This document shows positions 16,773 to 25,850 of a DNA stretch of 40,000 nucleotides, piece after piece (position 1 is the stretch's first letter; each line of letters opens with the position of its first letter). Where the stretch lies: NCBI GenBank assembly GCA_964200185.2, contig CAXNAD020000001.1, forward strand, positions 1-40,000, written 5' to 3'. Source of the DNA: Choristocarpus tenellus KU-1152. Lineage: Eukaryota > Phaeophyceae. A program made the translations under genes and the position numbers. A model generated the notes under the pieces. That model was not told the origin of the DNA. It saw nothing but the letters and a program-made list of their open reading frames with translations, and did not search any database.

Positions 16773-17546
16773 TCATAACGTAATATTATTTAACCATTTA
16801 TAACCTCTTTCTTCTAACAAATTCGCTAAATTAGAATTTCCTGTTTTTATAATAACTCCTTCTTGCATAACATGTATATAATTAGGTTTAATATACTCTA
16901 ATAATCTTTTATAATGTGTAATTAAGATTATACTTTTTTTTTTATTCATTAATTTATTAATTACTTCAGAAATTATTCGTAATGCATCAATATCTAATCC
17001 GGAATCTGTTTCATCTAAAATTCCTAAAGTCGAATCCAATAATGCAAATTGTAAAATTTCATTTCTTTTTTTTTCACCACCAGAAAATCCTTCATTAACA
17101 TTTCTATAAAGAAATGTTTTATCCATATTAACCATATTTAATTTTTCAAAAATAATTTGAGAAAATTCAATAGGGTTGACAGATGGTAAATTTAATGCTT
17201 TTTGTTTAGCATTATAAGCTAATCTTAAAAAATCTTCATTACTTACACCTCCAATTTCAACAGGATATTGAAAAGCTAAAAATAATCCTAAATGAGAACG
17301 TTTGTCTGGTTCTAATTCAAGAATACTTTCTCCTTTAAATAAAATGTCACCTTCTAACACAGTATATGAAGGATGACCAGCAATTATTTTTGAAAAAGTA
17401 CTTTTTCCAGAACCATTAGTTCCCATTATAGCATGAATTTCTCCTTCATAAATAGATAAATTTAAACCTTTTAAAATTTTAATATTATTTATACTTGCAT
17501 GTAAATTTTTTATTTCTAAAAGCGGTAATTCTTTAATTTTTTTCAT
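16773..17546 (-). CDS. sufC: SufC, Fe-S assembly ATPase
   Basis: ABC-type ATPase of the SUF scaffold complex SufBCD, building Fe-S clusters in the stroma (plastid name ycf16). The 257-residue protein has Walker A at 42-50 (G-T-N-G-S-G-K-S-T), a signature F-S-G-G-E-K-K-R and Walker B leading to [10 protein letters not shown]. Its ATG overlaps the sufB TGA stop by 4 nt (ATGA), indicating translational coupling. sufD is not in the window. Confidence 0.97.
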   Translation of the reverse strand: MKKIKELPLLEIKNLHASINNIKILKGLNLSIYEGEIHAIMGTNGSGKSTFSKIIAGHPSYTVLEGDILFKGESILELEPDKRSHLGLFLAFQYPVEIGGVSNEDFLRLAYNAKQKALNLPSVNPIEFSQIIFEKLNMVNMDKTFLYRNVNEGFSGGEKKRNEILQFALLDSTLGILDETDSGLDIDALRIISEVINKLMNKKKSIILITHYKRLLEYIKPNYIHVMQEGVIIKTGNSNLANLLEERGYKWLNNITL

Positions 17547-18988
17547 CCTACACTTCCTTCAAGTTTTAAATTTAATAATTGATCAGCTTCTAAAGCAAAT
17601 TCCATAGGTAATTCTGTAAAAACATCACGACAAAACCCACTAATAATTAAACTTATAGCTTCTTCAATATTAATTCCACGTTGTAAAAAATAAAAAAGTT
17701 GTTCTTCACCAATTTTAGAAGTCGATGCCTCATGTTCAATTCGTGCTGTAGAATTTTGTACTTGAATATAAGGAAAAGTATTTGCTTGTGAATTATTATC
17801 AATCAAAAGAGAATCACATTGAGAAAAATTTCTACTATTAAAAGCTTTTAAACCAATTTTTACTAAACCACGATAACTATTTTTTGAATTACCTGTAGAA
17901 ATACCTTTTGAAATTATTTGACTTCTGGTATTTGGTCCAATATGAATCATTTTTGTTCCCGTATCAGCTTGTTGGTAATTATTTGTTAATGCTACTGAAT
18001 AAAATTCACCTTTTGATTCGTTACCAATTAAAACACAACTAGGATATTTCCATGTAATTGCAGATCCTGTTTCTACTTGCGTCCATGAAATTTTCGAATT
18101 TTCTCCTATACATAAACCACGTTTTGTTACAAAATTATAAATTCCACCAATTCCATTTTTATCACCAGCATACCAATTTTGAACAGTTGAATATTTAATT
18201 TCCGCATTTTTAAAGGCAATCAACTCAACAATTGCCGCATGTAATTGATTTGTATCATATTGTGGAGCTGTACATCCTTCTAAATAACTAACATAACTAC
18301 CTTCTTCTGCTATAATTAAAGTTCGTTCAAATTGACCAGATTCTTTATTATTTATACGAAAATAAGTTGATAATTCTAAAGGGCATTTTAAATTTTTTGG
18401 AATATAACAAAATGAGCCATCTGTAAAAACCGCGGAATTTAAGGCTGCAAAAAAGTTATCTCCAATAGGGACAACACTTCCTAAAAAAGTTTTTATTAAA
18501 TTAGGATAATTTTTAATTGCGTCAGAAATAGAACAAAAAATAACACCATATTTAGATAATTCATCTTTAAAAGTGGTTGTTATTGAAACACTATCAAAAA
18601 CAGCATCAACAGCTACATTTGTTAAACGTTTTTGTTCATTTAAGGAAATTCCTAATTTATCAAAAGTATTTCTTAATTCTAAACTAACTTCATCAAGACT
18701 ATTTAAAGTTTTTTTTATTTTAGGCGCAGAATAATAGATAATTTTTTGGTAATTTATATCTGGTAAAATTAATTGTGCCCAATTAGGATTTTTAATTTTT
18801 TTCCATTTATCTAAAGCTCGTATTCTAAAATCAAACATATAATCAGGTTCATTATTTTTGTTGATAATAGTTTGGATTATATTTTTATTTAAACCTGGAG
18901 GAATTGTTTCAATTTCTATATCTGTTGAAAATCCATATTTATACGGTTGATTTACCAATTTTTTTAATGTCGGGTTTTTATTATTCAT
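17543..18988 (-). CDS. sufB: SufB, Fe-S cluster scaffold
   Basis: Scaffold on which Fe-S clusters are built with SufC and SufD (plastid name ycf24). The 481 residues match the family. The conserved beta-helix core is visible, with [29 protein letters not shown] and the C-terminal [13 protein letters not shown]. It ends in TGA, whereas neighbours mostly use TAA, because the stop is part of the ATGA overlap with sufC. Confidence 0.98.
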   Translation of the reverse strand: MNNKNPTLKKLVNQPYKYGFSTDIEIETIPPGLNKNIIQTIINKNNEPDYMFDFRIRALDKWKKIKNPNWAQLILPDINYQKIIYYSAPKIKKTLNSLDEVSLELRNTFDKLGISLNEQKRLTNVAVDAVFDSVSITTTFKDELSKYGVIFCSISDAIKNYPNLIKTFLGSVVPIGDNFFAALNSAVFTDGSFCYIPKNLKCPLELSTYFRINNKESGQFERTLIIAEEGSYVSYLEGCTAPQYDTNQLHAAIVELIAFKNAEIKYSTVQNWYAGDKNGIGGIYNFVTKRGLCIGENSKISWTQVETGSAITWKYPSCVLIGNESKGEFYSVALTNNYQQADTGTKMIHIGPNTRSQIISKGISTGNSKNSYRGLVKIGLKAFNSRNFSQCDSLLIDNNSQANTFPYIQVQNSTARIEHEASTSKIGEEQLFYFLQRGINIEEAISLIISGFCRDVFTELPMEFALEADQLLNLKLEGSVG

Positions 18989-19173
18989 AATAATTTCAAT
19001 TTATAATTATAAAATAAAAGATTAAAATATGATCAAAATAAATTAATAATAACAAATATTTATTCTTATTATAATATATATTTATTATTATTAGTAAATA
19101 TAGATATATATTATTATATCTGTAAAGGTCAAATAAATTTAACAAATTCTTTAAATTTTATAAGTACATTTTT
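18989..19173. other. A+T-rich spacer between sufB and trnR
   Basis: A 185-nt spacer without a gene. It holds an 11-bp inverted repeat (ATAATATATAT at 19071-19081 with ATATATATTAT at 19104-19114). It should contain the sufB promoter and the 3' end of the tRNA cluster, but no promoter stands out. Confidence 0.4.
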
Positions 19174-19246
19174 TAGACTCAGTAGGAATCGAACCTACAT
19201 TAAAAACTTAGAAGGTTTTTGTCCTATTCCGTTAGACGATGAGTCC
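19174..19246 (-). tRNA. trnR: tRNA-Arg (UCU)
   Basis: A 73-nt minus-strand cloverleaf. Acceptor GGACTCA pairs with TGAGTCT with a terminal G-T wobble; the anticodon loop is CTTCTAA (TCT); the discriminator is A. Last member of the H-T-V-R cluster. Confidence 0.94.
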
Positions 19247-19254
19247 TAATTAAA

Positions 19255-19326
19255 TAGGCGGTACTGGATTTGAACCAGTGACCATCTGCTTGTAAGGCAG
19301 ACGCTCTACCACTGAGCTAACCGCCT
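19255..19326 (-). tRNA. trnV: tRNA-Val (UAC)
   Basis: A 72-nt minus-strand cloverleaf. Acceptor AGGCGGT pairs fully with ACCGCCT, anticodon loop CTTACAA (TAC), discriminator A. No intron, unlike land-plant trnV-UAC. 8 nt from trnR-UCU. Confidence 0.95.
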
Positions 19327-19333
19327 AATGAAA

Positions 19334-19376
19334 AATTTTAATAATAACATTATTATATATTAATATTATTAAAATT
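19334..19376 (-). other. 13-bp hairpin in the trnV-trnT spacer
   Basis: AATTTTAATAATA (19334-19346) and TATTATTAAAATT (19364-19376) are perfect complements, filling the 52-nt gap between trnT and trnV. It may help cut the tRNA precursor or separate transcription units. Confidence 0.45.
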
Positions 19377-19378
19377 AA

Positions 19379-19450
19379 GCTGATAAAAGGACTTGAACCT
19401 TCAACCTACTGATTACAAATCAGTAGCTCTACCAATTGAGCTATATCAGC
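19379..19450 (-). tRNA. trnT: tRNA-Thr (UGU)
   Basis: A 72-nt minus-strand cloverleaf. Acceptor GCTGATA pairs with the 3' arm ending TATCAGC; the anticodon loop is TTTGTAA (TGT). It is 11 nt downstream of trnH. Confidence 0.94.
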
Positions 19451-19461
19451 AAAATAATAAG

Positions 19462-19535
19462 GATGAATGACGGGACTTGAACCCGCGAATGGCGGAATCA
19501 CAACCCACTGCCTTAACCACTTGGCTACATCCACC
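19462..19535 (-). tRNA. trnH: tRNA-His (GUG)
   Basis: Minus-strand cloverleaf with an encoded extra G at position -1 pairing with C73, the histidyl-tRNA identity feature. Anticodon loop TTGTGAT (GTG) on a stem with two wobble pairs. First of the four-tRNA cluster, 67 nt after psaE. Confidence 0.94.
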
Positions 19536-19602
19536 TACATATTTTATGTAACTATATTATAGTTAGAAACTAATATTTTTATTAATTTTTACTTTTTATA
19601 TT

Positions 19603-19785
19603 TTATACTATCTCTTCAACTTCATCAAGAGCATATGAACATGTTGCAAGATTACTATAATTTACAGTATTAAATTTAACTAAGACTGCATTATTTTCAA
19701 TTTCAGCTTTCGTAATAATACCAGTTTCTCGAAACCAAAAAGATTCGGGTTTTATAATTTTAACTTTTTTATTTTTCTCTAACAT
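19603..19785 (-). CDS. psaE: Photosystem I subunit IV (PsaE)
   Basis: Stromal PSI subunit that helps dock ferredoxin and supports cyclic electron flow. The 60-residue SH3-like protein has the conserved K-V-K-I-I-K-P-E-S-F-W-F-R-E-T-G, V-L-V-K-F-N-T-V-N-Y-S and the final L-D-E-V-E-E-I. The gene is plastid-encoded in red algae. It is divergent from psb28 and followed by the trnH-T-V-R cluster. Confidence 0.96.
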   Translation of the reverse strand: MLEKNKKVKIIKPESFWFRETGIITKAEIENNAVLVKFNTVNYSNLATCSYALDEVEEIV

Positions 19786-19880
19786 TATTATTAAATCCTT
19801 AAATTCTTAATTTTAAATATATTATTACTACAAAAATTTTAATAATAATATAAAAATTTATATTAAAATAATTTTATTTT

Positions 19881-19935
19881 CTATCCCTAAAGCATTTAGC
19901 TTTATCTCAAAATACATTCGTATTTTCCCCACCCA
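19881..19935. other. C-rich double-hairpin element between psaE and psb28
   Basis: In the 264-nt divergent spacer, two perfect hairpins sit 4 nt apart: TAAAGC-ATTTA-GCTTTA (19888-19904) and AAAATAC-ATTC-GTATTTT (19909-19926). They are flanked by CTATCCC on the left and CCCCACCC on the right. The segment is much richer in C (G on the other strand) than the A+T-rich flanks. It does not fold as a tRNA. It may be a 5'-UTR element of psaE or psb28, or a small structured RNA. The rest of the spacer shows nothing I can name. Confidence 0.5.
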
Positions 19936-20049
19936 TTATAATAATTAAAAAATTAATTTTATTTTGCTTTACTTCAATTATAATTTGTTATTATAACTTA
20001 TTTTAGATTAGTAGATATAAAATTAAAAAAAAAATTAATAAAGGAAATT

Positions 20050-20394
20050 ATGACAGCTATCATACAATTTATTAAAGGTATTGATGAACTAACCATACCA
20101 TTAATCAAATTAACAAGATCTCGTGATGGTAGCACAGGTACTGCAACTTTTGTTTTTGAAAATGCTAGTATATTAGACAAAAAAACTAGTAAAGACGGTG
20201 ATATTACAGGAATGTATCTTATTGACAAAGAAGGTATATTAAATACTCTAGATGTTACGGTAAAATTTATTAAAGGTAAACCAAAAATAATTCAAGCAAT
20301 TTATATTATGAAAAACCCAGAAGCTTGGGATCGATTTATGCGATTTATGGAACGGTATGCTAATAAAAATGATTTAACATTTATAAAAGCTTAA
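20050..20394 (+). CDS. psb28: Photosystem II assembly protein Psb28
   Basis: Binds PSII assembly intermediates near CP47 and the Q_B site (older names psbW, ycf79). The 114-residue protein shows the family pattern [36 protein letters not shown] and [12 protein letters not shown] near the end. AAAGGA precedes the ATG. pheT follows after a hairpin-bearing gap of 71 nt. Confidence 0.97.
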   Translation: MTAIIQFIKGIDELTIPLIKLTRSRDGSTGTATFVFENASILDKKTSKDGDITGMYLIDKEGILNTLDVTVKFIKGKPKIIQAIYIMKNPEAWDRFMRFMERYANKNDLTFIKA

Positions 20395-20406
20395 TATTAT
20401 AAGTTA

Positions 20407-20434
20407 TAAATAATAATTTTTCAATTATTATTTA
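20407..20434 (+). terminator. Hairpin after psb28
   Basis: A 12-bp perfect A+T stem (20407-20418 with 20423-20434) around the loop TTTC, 12 nt after the psb28 stop and 31 nt before pheT. Probably a 3'-end stabiliser or intercistronic processing signal. Confidence 0.5.
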
Positions 20435-20465
20435 AATATATTTTTTTACATATTAAAAATTTTTT

Positions 20466-22688
20466 ATGCAAATTTCATTAAAATGGCTCCAAAATTTATT
20501 AGGTTTTCAAAAATTAACATTAGAATATTTAATAAACAAGTTAACATTAGTAGGTTTTGAAATTGAAAATCTTAATAAAACAAAAAATGATATTATTTTA
20601 GAAATTAATTATACAGCTAATCGAAATGATATTTCTAATATTAAAAATTTAATTATTGAAATTAATTCAATTTATAATTTTGAATTATTTTTAGAAATAC
20701 CTAATAAAATTAAAATTTTAAATATTCCAAATCATAAATTTAAGTTGTCTATTTCGAAATATAAAATTTATAAAAATTATTTTTTTTTTTTAGAAAAAAA
20801 TTATTTTTGGGAACATTTTTTGCAAAAAAAAAATTTTTTAAAAAATACTTTAAAACAAAAGAATAATAATAAAGTAACTTCGAAACACATAACTTTATTT
20901 CAAACAAAAAGTAACTCAATTAATATTAAAAATTCTCCTATTTGGTTACAAAAAAGATTAATATCAATGAATTTTAAACCAATAAATAATGTTATTGATA
21001 CAATTAATTATATTTTAATTGAAACTGGACAAAGTTTTTTTGCTTATGATATTGATAAATTAAAAAAAATTACAAAAGCATCGAATTTAAATTTTAATAT
21101 TCAATTTGCTAAAAATAATGATTTATTTTTTGTATCTGATTCTAAATTTATAGATTTAAAAAATAATGTTTTAATTTTGAGTTTAAATAAAAAAATAATA
21201 ACAATAGCAGGAATAATACAACATTTTGAAACTTTAGTAAATAAAAAAACATCACAAATATTGCTTCAAGGTAATTTTTATAATTCAAAACAAATTCAAA
21301 AATCTTCAAAAATTTTAAATTTAAAAACAGATTTATCACTTAAATTGGAAAAACAAACAGATTTAAATTTGATTGAACAGGCTTATATCCGTTTAATTCA
21401 TTTATTTCGTGTTCAAAATATTAAATTTAATCAGTTAAAACAAAAAGATTTTTTATTTTTTTCGGAAAAAAATTTAAATTTATTTTATACATATATAAAT
21501 TATCATAAAAATAATATTAAAATCTCTTACCAAAATATAAATCAATTAATCAAATTTTCTCAAAAAACAATAACGTTAAATAAATTTAAAATAATTAAAG
21601 ATTTAAATTCATTAAATTTTAAAATTTTTTTAAAAACTGATTTAACTTTTCGAATTAAAATACCTTTATCACGACAATTAGATATTAAAAGAGAAATTGA
21701 TATTATCGAAGAAATTACAAGAATGAATAATTTTAATGAATTTTATTCTATAATTCCGAAAAATAATTATTTTAGTAAAATAACTAAACTAGAAAAACTT
21801 AAAAGACGATTAAGAACCTATTTTTTGAATTTAGGTTTTAGTGAAAATTATCAATCAACATTAACTAATAAAATAAATGATTCTCAAATATTATTAAAAA
21901 ATCCACTTTTTAAAAATACCTCAACTTTACGTATTAGTTTATTAAATGAATTAATCGAAAAAATTAATTTTAATAATAAACAAAATGAATTTGGTTTTGA
22001 AACTTTCGAATTAGGACGGGTTTATAAATCATTATATAATAATCAAATTACTGAAATAGAATTAATTAGTGGAGTTTTTGGGGGAAAAAATTTACCAACA
22101 ACATGGAACAATAACAATCTTCTTTTAAATTGGTATGAAGCAAAAGGATTAATAGAAGAAATTTTCCAAAAATTAAATATTTCAATTTTTTGGAAAAATA
22201 CAAATTTTATACATTTAACAAATTTTCATCCAACTTGTTCTTTAAATTTATATATAAAAAATCAATTTATTGGAACTTTCGGTCAAATTCATCCTAATTT
22301 AGCTATTTTAAAAGATTTAAATAAAAAAACTTATTTATTTGAATTTAATTTAGAAATTTTAAATTATTTTTGGAAAAACCAATTTTTAATTTCTTATAAA
22401 CCATATTCATTCTATCCAACATCTTATATTGATTTAACATTTACAATTAAAAGAATTTTTAATTTTTTAATACTTAAAAATTATATTTTTAATATTGGGC
22501 AACCGTTATTAAAATCAATCAAATTATTTGATTATTATTCTAATTTAAATTTATCAAAAGATTATTCTAATTTAAGTTTCAAATTACAATTTCAATCAAA
22601 AAAGAGAACTTTAACTAATTTAGAAACTAATAAAATAATTACATATGTTATTTTAAAATTAAAAAAAAAATTTAATATAAAAATTTAA
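20466..22688 (+). CDS. pheT: Phenylalanyl-tRNA synthetase beta subunit
   Basis: Beta chain of the alpha2-beta2 enzyme that charges tRNA-Phe. The 740-residue protein starts like bacterial PheT (S-L-K-W-L-Q-N-L-L, then L-V-G-F-E-I-E-N) but goes almost at once to the B1-type segment L-E-I-N-Y-T-A-N-R-N-D-I-S, so the N-terminal tRNA-binding OB domain is missing. The B5 and catalytic-like domains follow, and the last 95 residues form the ferredoxin-fold anticodon-binding domain. It is extremely rich in Lys, Asn, Ile and Phe. pheT (syfB) is a red-algal plastid gene; pheS is not in the window. rps1 follows after 16 nt. Confidence 0.93.
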   Translation: MQISLKWLQNLLGFQKLTLEYLINKLTLVGFEIENLNKTKNDIILEINYTANRNDISNIKNLIIEINSIYNFELFLEIPNKIKILNIPNHKFKLSISKYKIYKNYFFFLEKNYFWEHFLQKKNFLKNTLKQKNNNKVTSKHITLFQTKSNSINIKNSPIWLQKRLISMNFKPINNVIDTINYILIETGQSFFAYDIDKLKKITKASNLNFNIQFAKNNDLFFVSDSKFIDLKNNVLILSLNKKIITIAGIIQHFETLVNKKTSQILLQGNFYNSKQIQKSSKILNLKTDLSLKLEKQTDLNLIEQAYIRLIHLFRVQNIKFNQLKQKDFLFFSEKNLNLFYTYINYHKNNIKISYQNINQLIKFSQKTITLNKFKIIKDLNSLNFKIFLKTDLTFRIKIPLSRQLDIKREIDIIEEITRMNNFNEFYSIIPKNNYFSKITKLEKLKRRLRTYFLNLGFSENYQSTLTNKINDSQILLKNPLFKNTSTLRISLLNELIEKINFNNKQNEFGFETFELGRVYKSLYNNQITEIELISGVFGGKNLPTTWNNNNLLLNWYEAKGLIEEIFQKLNISIFWKNTNFIHLTNFHPTCSLNLYIKNQFIGTFGQIHPNLAILKDLNKKTYLFEFNLEILNYFWKNQFLISYKPYSFYPTSYIDLTFTIKRIFNFLILKNYIFNIGQPLLKSIKLFDYYSNLNLSKDYSNLSFKLQFQSKKRTLTNLETNKIITYVILKLKKKFNIKI

Positions 22689-22704
22689 TATAAAAATATT
22701 TATT

Positions 22705-23499
22705 ATGATACATAATTTTTTAACATCAAAATTTAATTTTAATAAATTTGGAAAAATATTATCGAAATATAATTATCAAATAAAATCGAATGATATTTTA
22801 GCTGGTACAATTATTGGTTTAGAACCAATGTATGGTTTAGTAGATATTGGATTAGAAAAAGTCGCTTTTTTACCAATAGAAGAAATTTCTCTTAAAAAAA
22901 TTTTTCAACCAACTCACTTACTAACTATCAATTTTATTGGAGAATTTTTAATTCTTTTTATTAATGAAAAAACAAATCAAATTTTTTTATCTTCAAAAGA
23001 AGTTCAGTATTTACGTTTATGGGAACGAATAAAACAATTAGATTTAAAACAAATTGTTATTTATGGAAAAATAAAAAAATCTATCAAAAAAGGAAAAATT
23101 ATCAATTTTAATGGTTTAGAATTTTTAATATATAATTCTTATATTCCTAAATATTATCGTGATAAAAAATATCAAAATTTATTATTACCTTTTAAATTTA
23201 TGGAAGTTAAAGATTTTATTCATTTTGTTTATGTTAATTCAAAATTAGCTTTTTTAAATAATTTAAATAATTTTTTAAAATTAAATAATATTTATTATTC
23301 TTGTATTAAATCTATAAAACCTTTTGGTATTTTTGTAAATATTTATGGTATTCAATGTTTATTACATATTTCTGAAATTTCATTTAAAAAAATTATAAAT
23401 ATCAATAATTTTTATAAATGTGGAGATATAATTAAAGTCAAAATTATTTATAAAAATATTGAATTAAATAAAATTTCAGTTTCAATTAAAAAAATATAA
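22705..23499 (+). CDS. rps1: Ribosomal protein bS1
   Basis: mRNA-binding small-subunit protein. The 264-residue protein has three S1 repeats as in cyanobacterial and plastid S1: the first at about 27-98 (G-T-I-I-G-L-E-P-M-Y-G-L-V-D-I-G), a diverged second at about 112-150 (G-K-I-K-K-S-I-K-K-G-K-I) and the third at about 190-262 (S-I-K-P-F-G-I-F-V-N-I, L-L-H-I-S-E-I-S). The bacterial six-repeat form is longer. Its stop is one base from the stop of convergent thiS. Confidence 0.92.
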   Translation: MIHNFLTSKFNFNKFGKILSKYNYQIKSNDILAGTIIGLEPMYGLVDIGLEKVAFLPIEEISLKKIFQPTHLLTINFIGEFLILFINEKTNQIFLSSKEVQYLRLWERIKQLDLKQIVIYGKIKKSIKKGKIINFNGLEFLIYNSYIPKYYRDKKYQNLLLPFKFMEVKDFIHFVYVNSKLAFLNNLNNFLKLNNIYYSCIKSIKPFGIFVNIYGIQCLLHISEISFKKIININNFYKCGDIIKVKIIYKNIELNKISVSIKKI

Positions 23500-23500
23500 T

Positions 23501-23722
23501 TTAACCGCCACTAACTATTGTGATAATTTCTATTTTATCATTTAATTTTATAGGGATATTTTTAATTGTTATTTGATTAAAAATTTTATTATTATATTGA
23601 ATAATATTTAAATTTTTATTAAAATTTAAATATTTTATTAAATTATTAAAAACAATAGGATGATTTAATAATATCTTATATTTTTGATCATTAACCCAAA
23701 AAAAAAAAAAAAAAATTTTCAT
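23501..23722 (-). CDS. thiS: ThiS, sulfur carrier for thiamine synthesis
   Basis: Ubiquitin-like sulfur carrier; its C-terminal Gly-Gly is thiocarboxylated and donates sulfur for the thiazole ring made by ThiG. The 73-residue protein ends V-S-G-G as required and has the beta-grasp pattern with I-K-L-N-D-K-I-E-I-I-T-I-V. The second to ninth codons include an 18-T run giving five Phe in a row, so length variation or sequencing error there would shift the frame. It is 11 nt behind rps10. thiG is not in the window. Confidence 0.88.
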   Translation of the reverse strand: MKIFFFFFWVNDQKYKILLNHPIVFNNLIKYLNFNKNLNIIQYNNKIFNQITIKNIPIKLNDKIEIITIVSGG

Positions 23723-23733
23723 ATTAAAAATAA

Positions 23734-24051
23734 TTAAATTAATTTAATAAAAACTCCAGGAAAAAGTTCTAAACTTAATAAATTTAATAATATTTTTTTT
23801 ATTTCTGGAGAATTTGAATAGATATCTATAATTTTTTTATATCTACGGATTTCAAATTGTTCACGTGAATCTTTATTAACATGTGGTGACCGTAAAACAC
23901 AATATGATCGTTTTTTTGTAGGTAAGGAAATCGGACCTGAAATATAACTAATAGTTAGATTATTTTTTAATAATAAAAATTTTTTACACGATTCATTTAA
24001 ATTAGTGGAATTAAAAGATTCTAATATTATACGTATTTTTTTCTTTAACAT
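23734..24051 (-). CDS. rps10: Ribosomal protein uS10
   Basis: Small-subunit protein of the 30S head. The 105-residue protein contains I-R-I-I-L-E-S-F near the start, the loop G-P-I-S-L-P-T-K-K-R-S-Y-C-V-L-R-S-P-H-V-N-K-D-S, and R-E-Q-F-E-I-R-R-Y-K. It follows tufA by 9 nt, the plastid order rps12-rps7-tufA-rps10, and is the last ribosomal-protein gene of the superoperon. Confidence 0.97.
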   Translation of the reverse strand: MLKKKIRIILESFNSTNLNESCKKFLLLKNNLTISYISGPISLPTKKRSYCVLRSPHVNKDSREQFEIRRYKKIIDIYSNSPEIKKILLNLLSLELFPGVFIKLI

Positions 24052-24060
24052 AAAAATAAA

Positions 24061-25290
24061 TTATTTATTAATTTTAGAAACAACTCCAGCCCCAATTGTA
24101 CGTCCACCTTCACGAATAGCAAATCGCATTCCTTCTTCAATTGCAATAGATGAGATAAGTTCTGCATTCATCTTAATACGGTCCCCAGGCATAACCATTT
24201 CAACATTATTTCCATCATCTGAAGTAAAACTTAAAATTTTACCAGTTACATCTGTTGTTCGTACATAAAATTGAGGTCTATAACCTGAAAAGAAAGGTGT
24301 ATGACGTCCACCTTCTTCTTTAGTTAAGATATAAACTTCTGATTCGAAAATATTATGAGGTGTTATAGTACCAGGTTTAGATAAAACCATACCACGTTCT
24401 ATTTCATTTTTTTGAACACCACGTAGTAAAATACCAACATTATCACCTGCAACTCCTTCATCTAAAGTTTTTTGAAACATTTCTACTCCAGTAACTGTTG
24501 TTGCTTTTGTATCACCTAAACCAACTAATTCAACTGTTTCTCCTACTTTAACAATACCACGTTCAATTCTTCCTGTAGCTACTGTTCCACGACCAGTAAT
24601 TGAAAAAACATCTTCAATAGCCATTAAAAAAGATTTATCAATATCACGAACTGGAGTCGGAATATAAGCATCCACTGAATCCATTAAATTATAAATTTTA
24701 TCAATCCATTTATTTTCACCTTTTTTTAAACCAGGTTCTTTTGATAATGCTTCTAAAGCTTGAAGAGCTGAACCTGCTACAATAGGTATATCATCTCCAG
24801 GAAAATCATAATTTGATAATAATTCTCGTACTTCTAATTCCACTAATTCTAATAATTCAAGATCATCTACTTGATCTTCTTTATTTAAAAAAACAACAAT
24901 ATGAGGAACACCAACTTGTTTCGATAATAAAATATGTTCACGAGTTTGGGGCATTGGTCCATCAGCAGCAGAAACAACTAAAATTGCTCCATCCATTTGA
25001 GCTGCTCCTGTGATCATATTTTTAACATAATCAGCATGACCAGGACAATCCACATGAGCATAATGACGTACATCTGTTTCATATTCTACATGGGCAGTAT
25101 TTATTGTAATTCCACGTGCACGTTCTTCCGGAGCTGCATCGATATCTTCATATTTTTTTGCTTTAGAATCACCGGTTAATGATAAAACAGCTGTTATAGC
25201 AGCGGTTAAAGTTGTTTTACCATGATCTACATGACCAATTGTTCCAATATTGATATGGGGTTTTGTACGCTCAAATTTTTCACGTGCCAT
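24061..25290 (-). CDS. tufA: Elongation factor Tu
   Basis: GTPase that brings aminoacyl-tRNA to the ribosome. The 409 residues are canonical. G1 is at 19-26 (G-H-V-D-H-G-K-T), followed by [24 protein letters not shown] and N-K-E-D, with domains II and III after. The insertion of about ten residues between domains I and II (G-E-N-K-W-I-D-K-I) is typical of plastid and cyanobacterial EF-Tu. Codon use is the most conservative in the window, consistent with high expression. Confidence 0.99.
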   Translation of the reverse strand: MAREKFERTKPHINIGTIGHVDHGKTTLTAAITAVLSLTGDSKAKKYEDIDAAPEERARGITINTAHVEYETDVRHYAHVDCPGHADYVKNMITGAAQMDGAILVVSAADGPMPQTREHILLSKQVGVPHIVVFLNKEDQVDDLELLELVELEVRELLSNYDFPGDDIPIVAGSALQALEALSKEPGLKKGENKWIDKIYNLMDSVDAYIPTPVRDIDKSFLMAIEDVFSITGRGTVATGRIERGIVKVGETVELVGLGDTKATTVTGVEMFQKTLDEGVAGDNVGILLRGVQKNEIERGMVLSKPGTITPHNIFESEVYILTKEEGGRHTPFFSGYRPQFYVRTTDVTGKILSFTSDDGNNVEMVMPGDRIKMNAELISSIAIEEGMRFAIREGGRTIGAGVVSKINK

Positions 25291-25355
25291 AAAAATTATT
25301 CCTTAATTATTTTATTTTATTTTATTTTACTTTTGGCGATATTTAATTATATTTT

Positions 25356-25826
25356 TTAAGAACGAAAATGAGCAAAAGCTTTATTTGATTTTGCCATACG
25401 ATGAGTTTCTTGTTTTTTTCGCATCGCATTTCCATAATTTTTTGAAGCATCTATTATTTCATTAGCTAATTTTATTGCCATTGTTTTACCTGATCTTTTT
25501 CGTGCAAATTCTAAAATCCAACGTAATGCTAAATTTATTCCTTTAAATCTTTTAATTTCTATTGGGACTTGATAACTTGATCCACCAACACGTTTCGATT
25601 TTATTTTAACAGAAGGACTAACATTTTTAACAGCTTTTTCAAAAATTTTTAATGGTTCTTGATTTGTTTCTTGTTTTATAATATTAAATGTTTCATAAAT
25701 AATTTTTTGAGCTATTGTTTTTTTTCCATTTTTTAAAATTTTAGAAATCATTAAACTTACCAAAAAACTATTATATACAGGATCTGAAATAGGAAATTTT
25801 CTTTTTGTATTTGTACGACGTGACAT
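25356..25826 (-). CDS. rps7: Ribosomal protein uS7
   Basis: 16S rRNA-binding protein that organises the 30S head. The 156 residues match the bacterial length. Seen: M-S-R-R near the start, V-G-G-S-S-Y-Q-V-P-I-E-I, R-K-R-S-G-K-T-M and the C-terminal H-R-M-A-K-S-N-K-A-F-A-H-F-R. It lies 24 nt after rps12 and 65 nt before tufA; the latter gap carries short TTTTA repeats. Confidence 0.98.
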   Translation of the reverse strand: MSRRTNTKRKFPISDPVYNSFLVSLMISKILKNGKKTIAQKIIYETFNIIKQETNQEPLKIFEKAVKNVSPSVKIKSKRVGGSSYQVPIEIKRFKGINLALRWILEFARKRSGKTMAIKLANEIIDASKNYGNAMRKKQETHRMAKSNKAFAHFRS

Positions 25827-25850
25827 AATAAATTATTAAAGTTATATATA

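Noticed and set aside
19881-19935. tmRNA, SRP RNA or RNase P RNA for the C-rich element
   Set aside because: None of the conserved signatures I know for these RNAs (tRNA-like end, GGAAG-type SRP loop, GAGGAAAGUCC core) is present; kept as an unnamed element.
21148-21339. Minus-strand leucine/phenylalanine-rich frame opposite pheT
   Set aside because: Composition mirrors the A-rich pheT coding strand; no independent support.
24005-25179. Plus-strand open frames opposite tufA and rps10
   Set aside because: Antisense shadows of a highly conserved gene; the codon bias of tufA leaves the opposite frames open.
25305-25330. TTTTA repeats between tufA and rps7, and ATTTTAT x3 at 29427-29446
   Set aside because: Short low-complexity runs expected in such A+T-rich spacers; too few copies to call a repeat feature.
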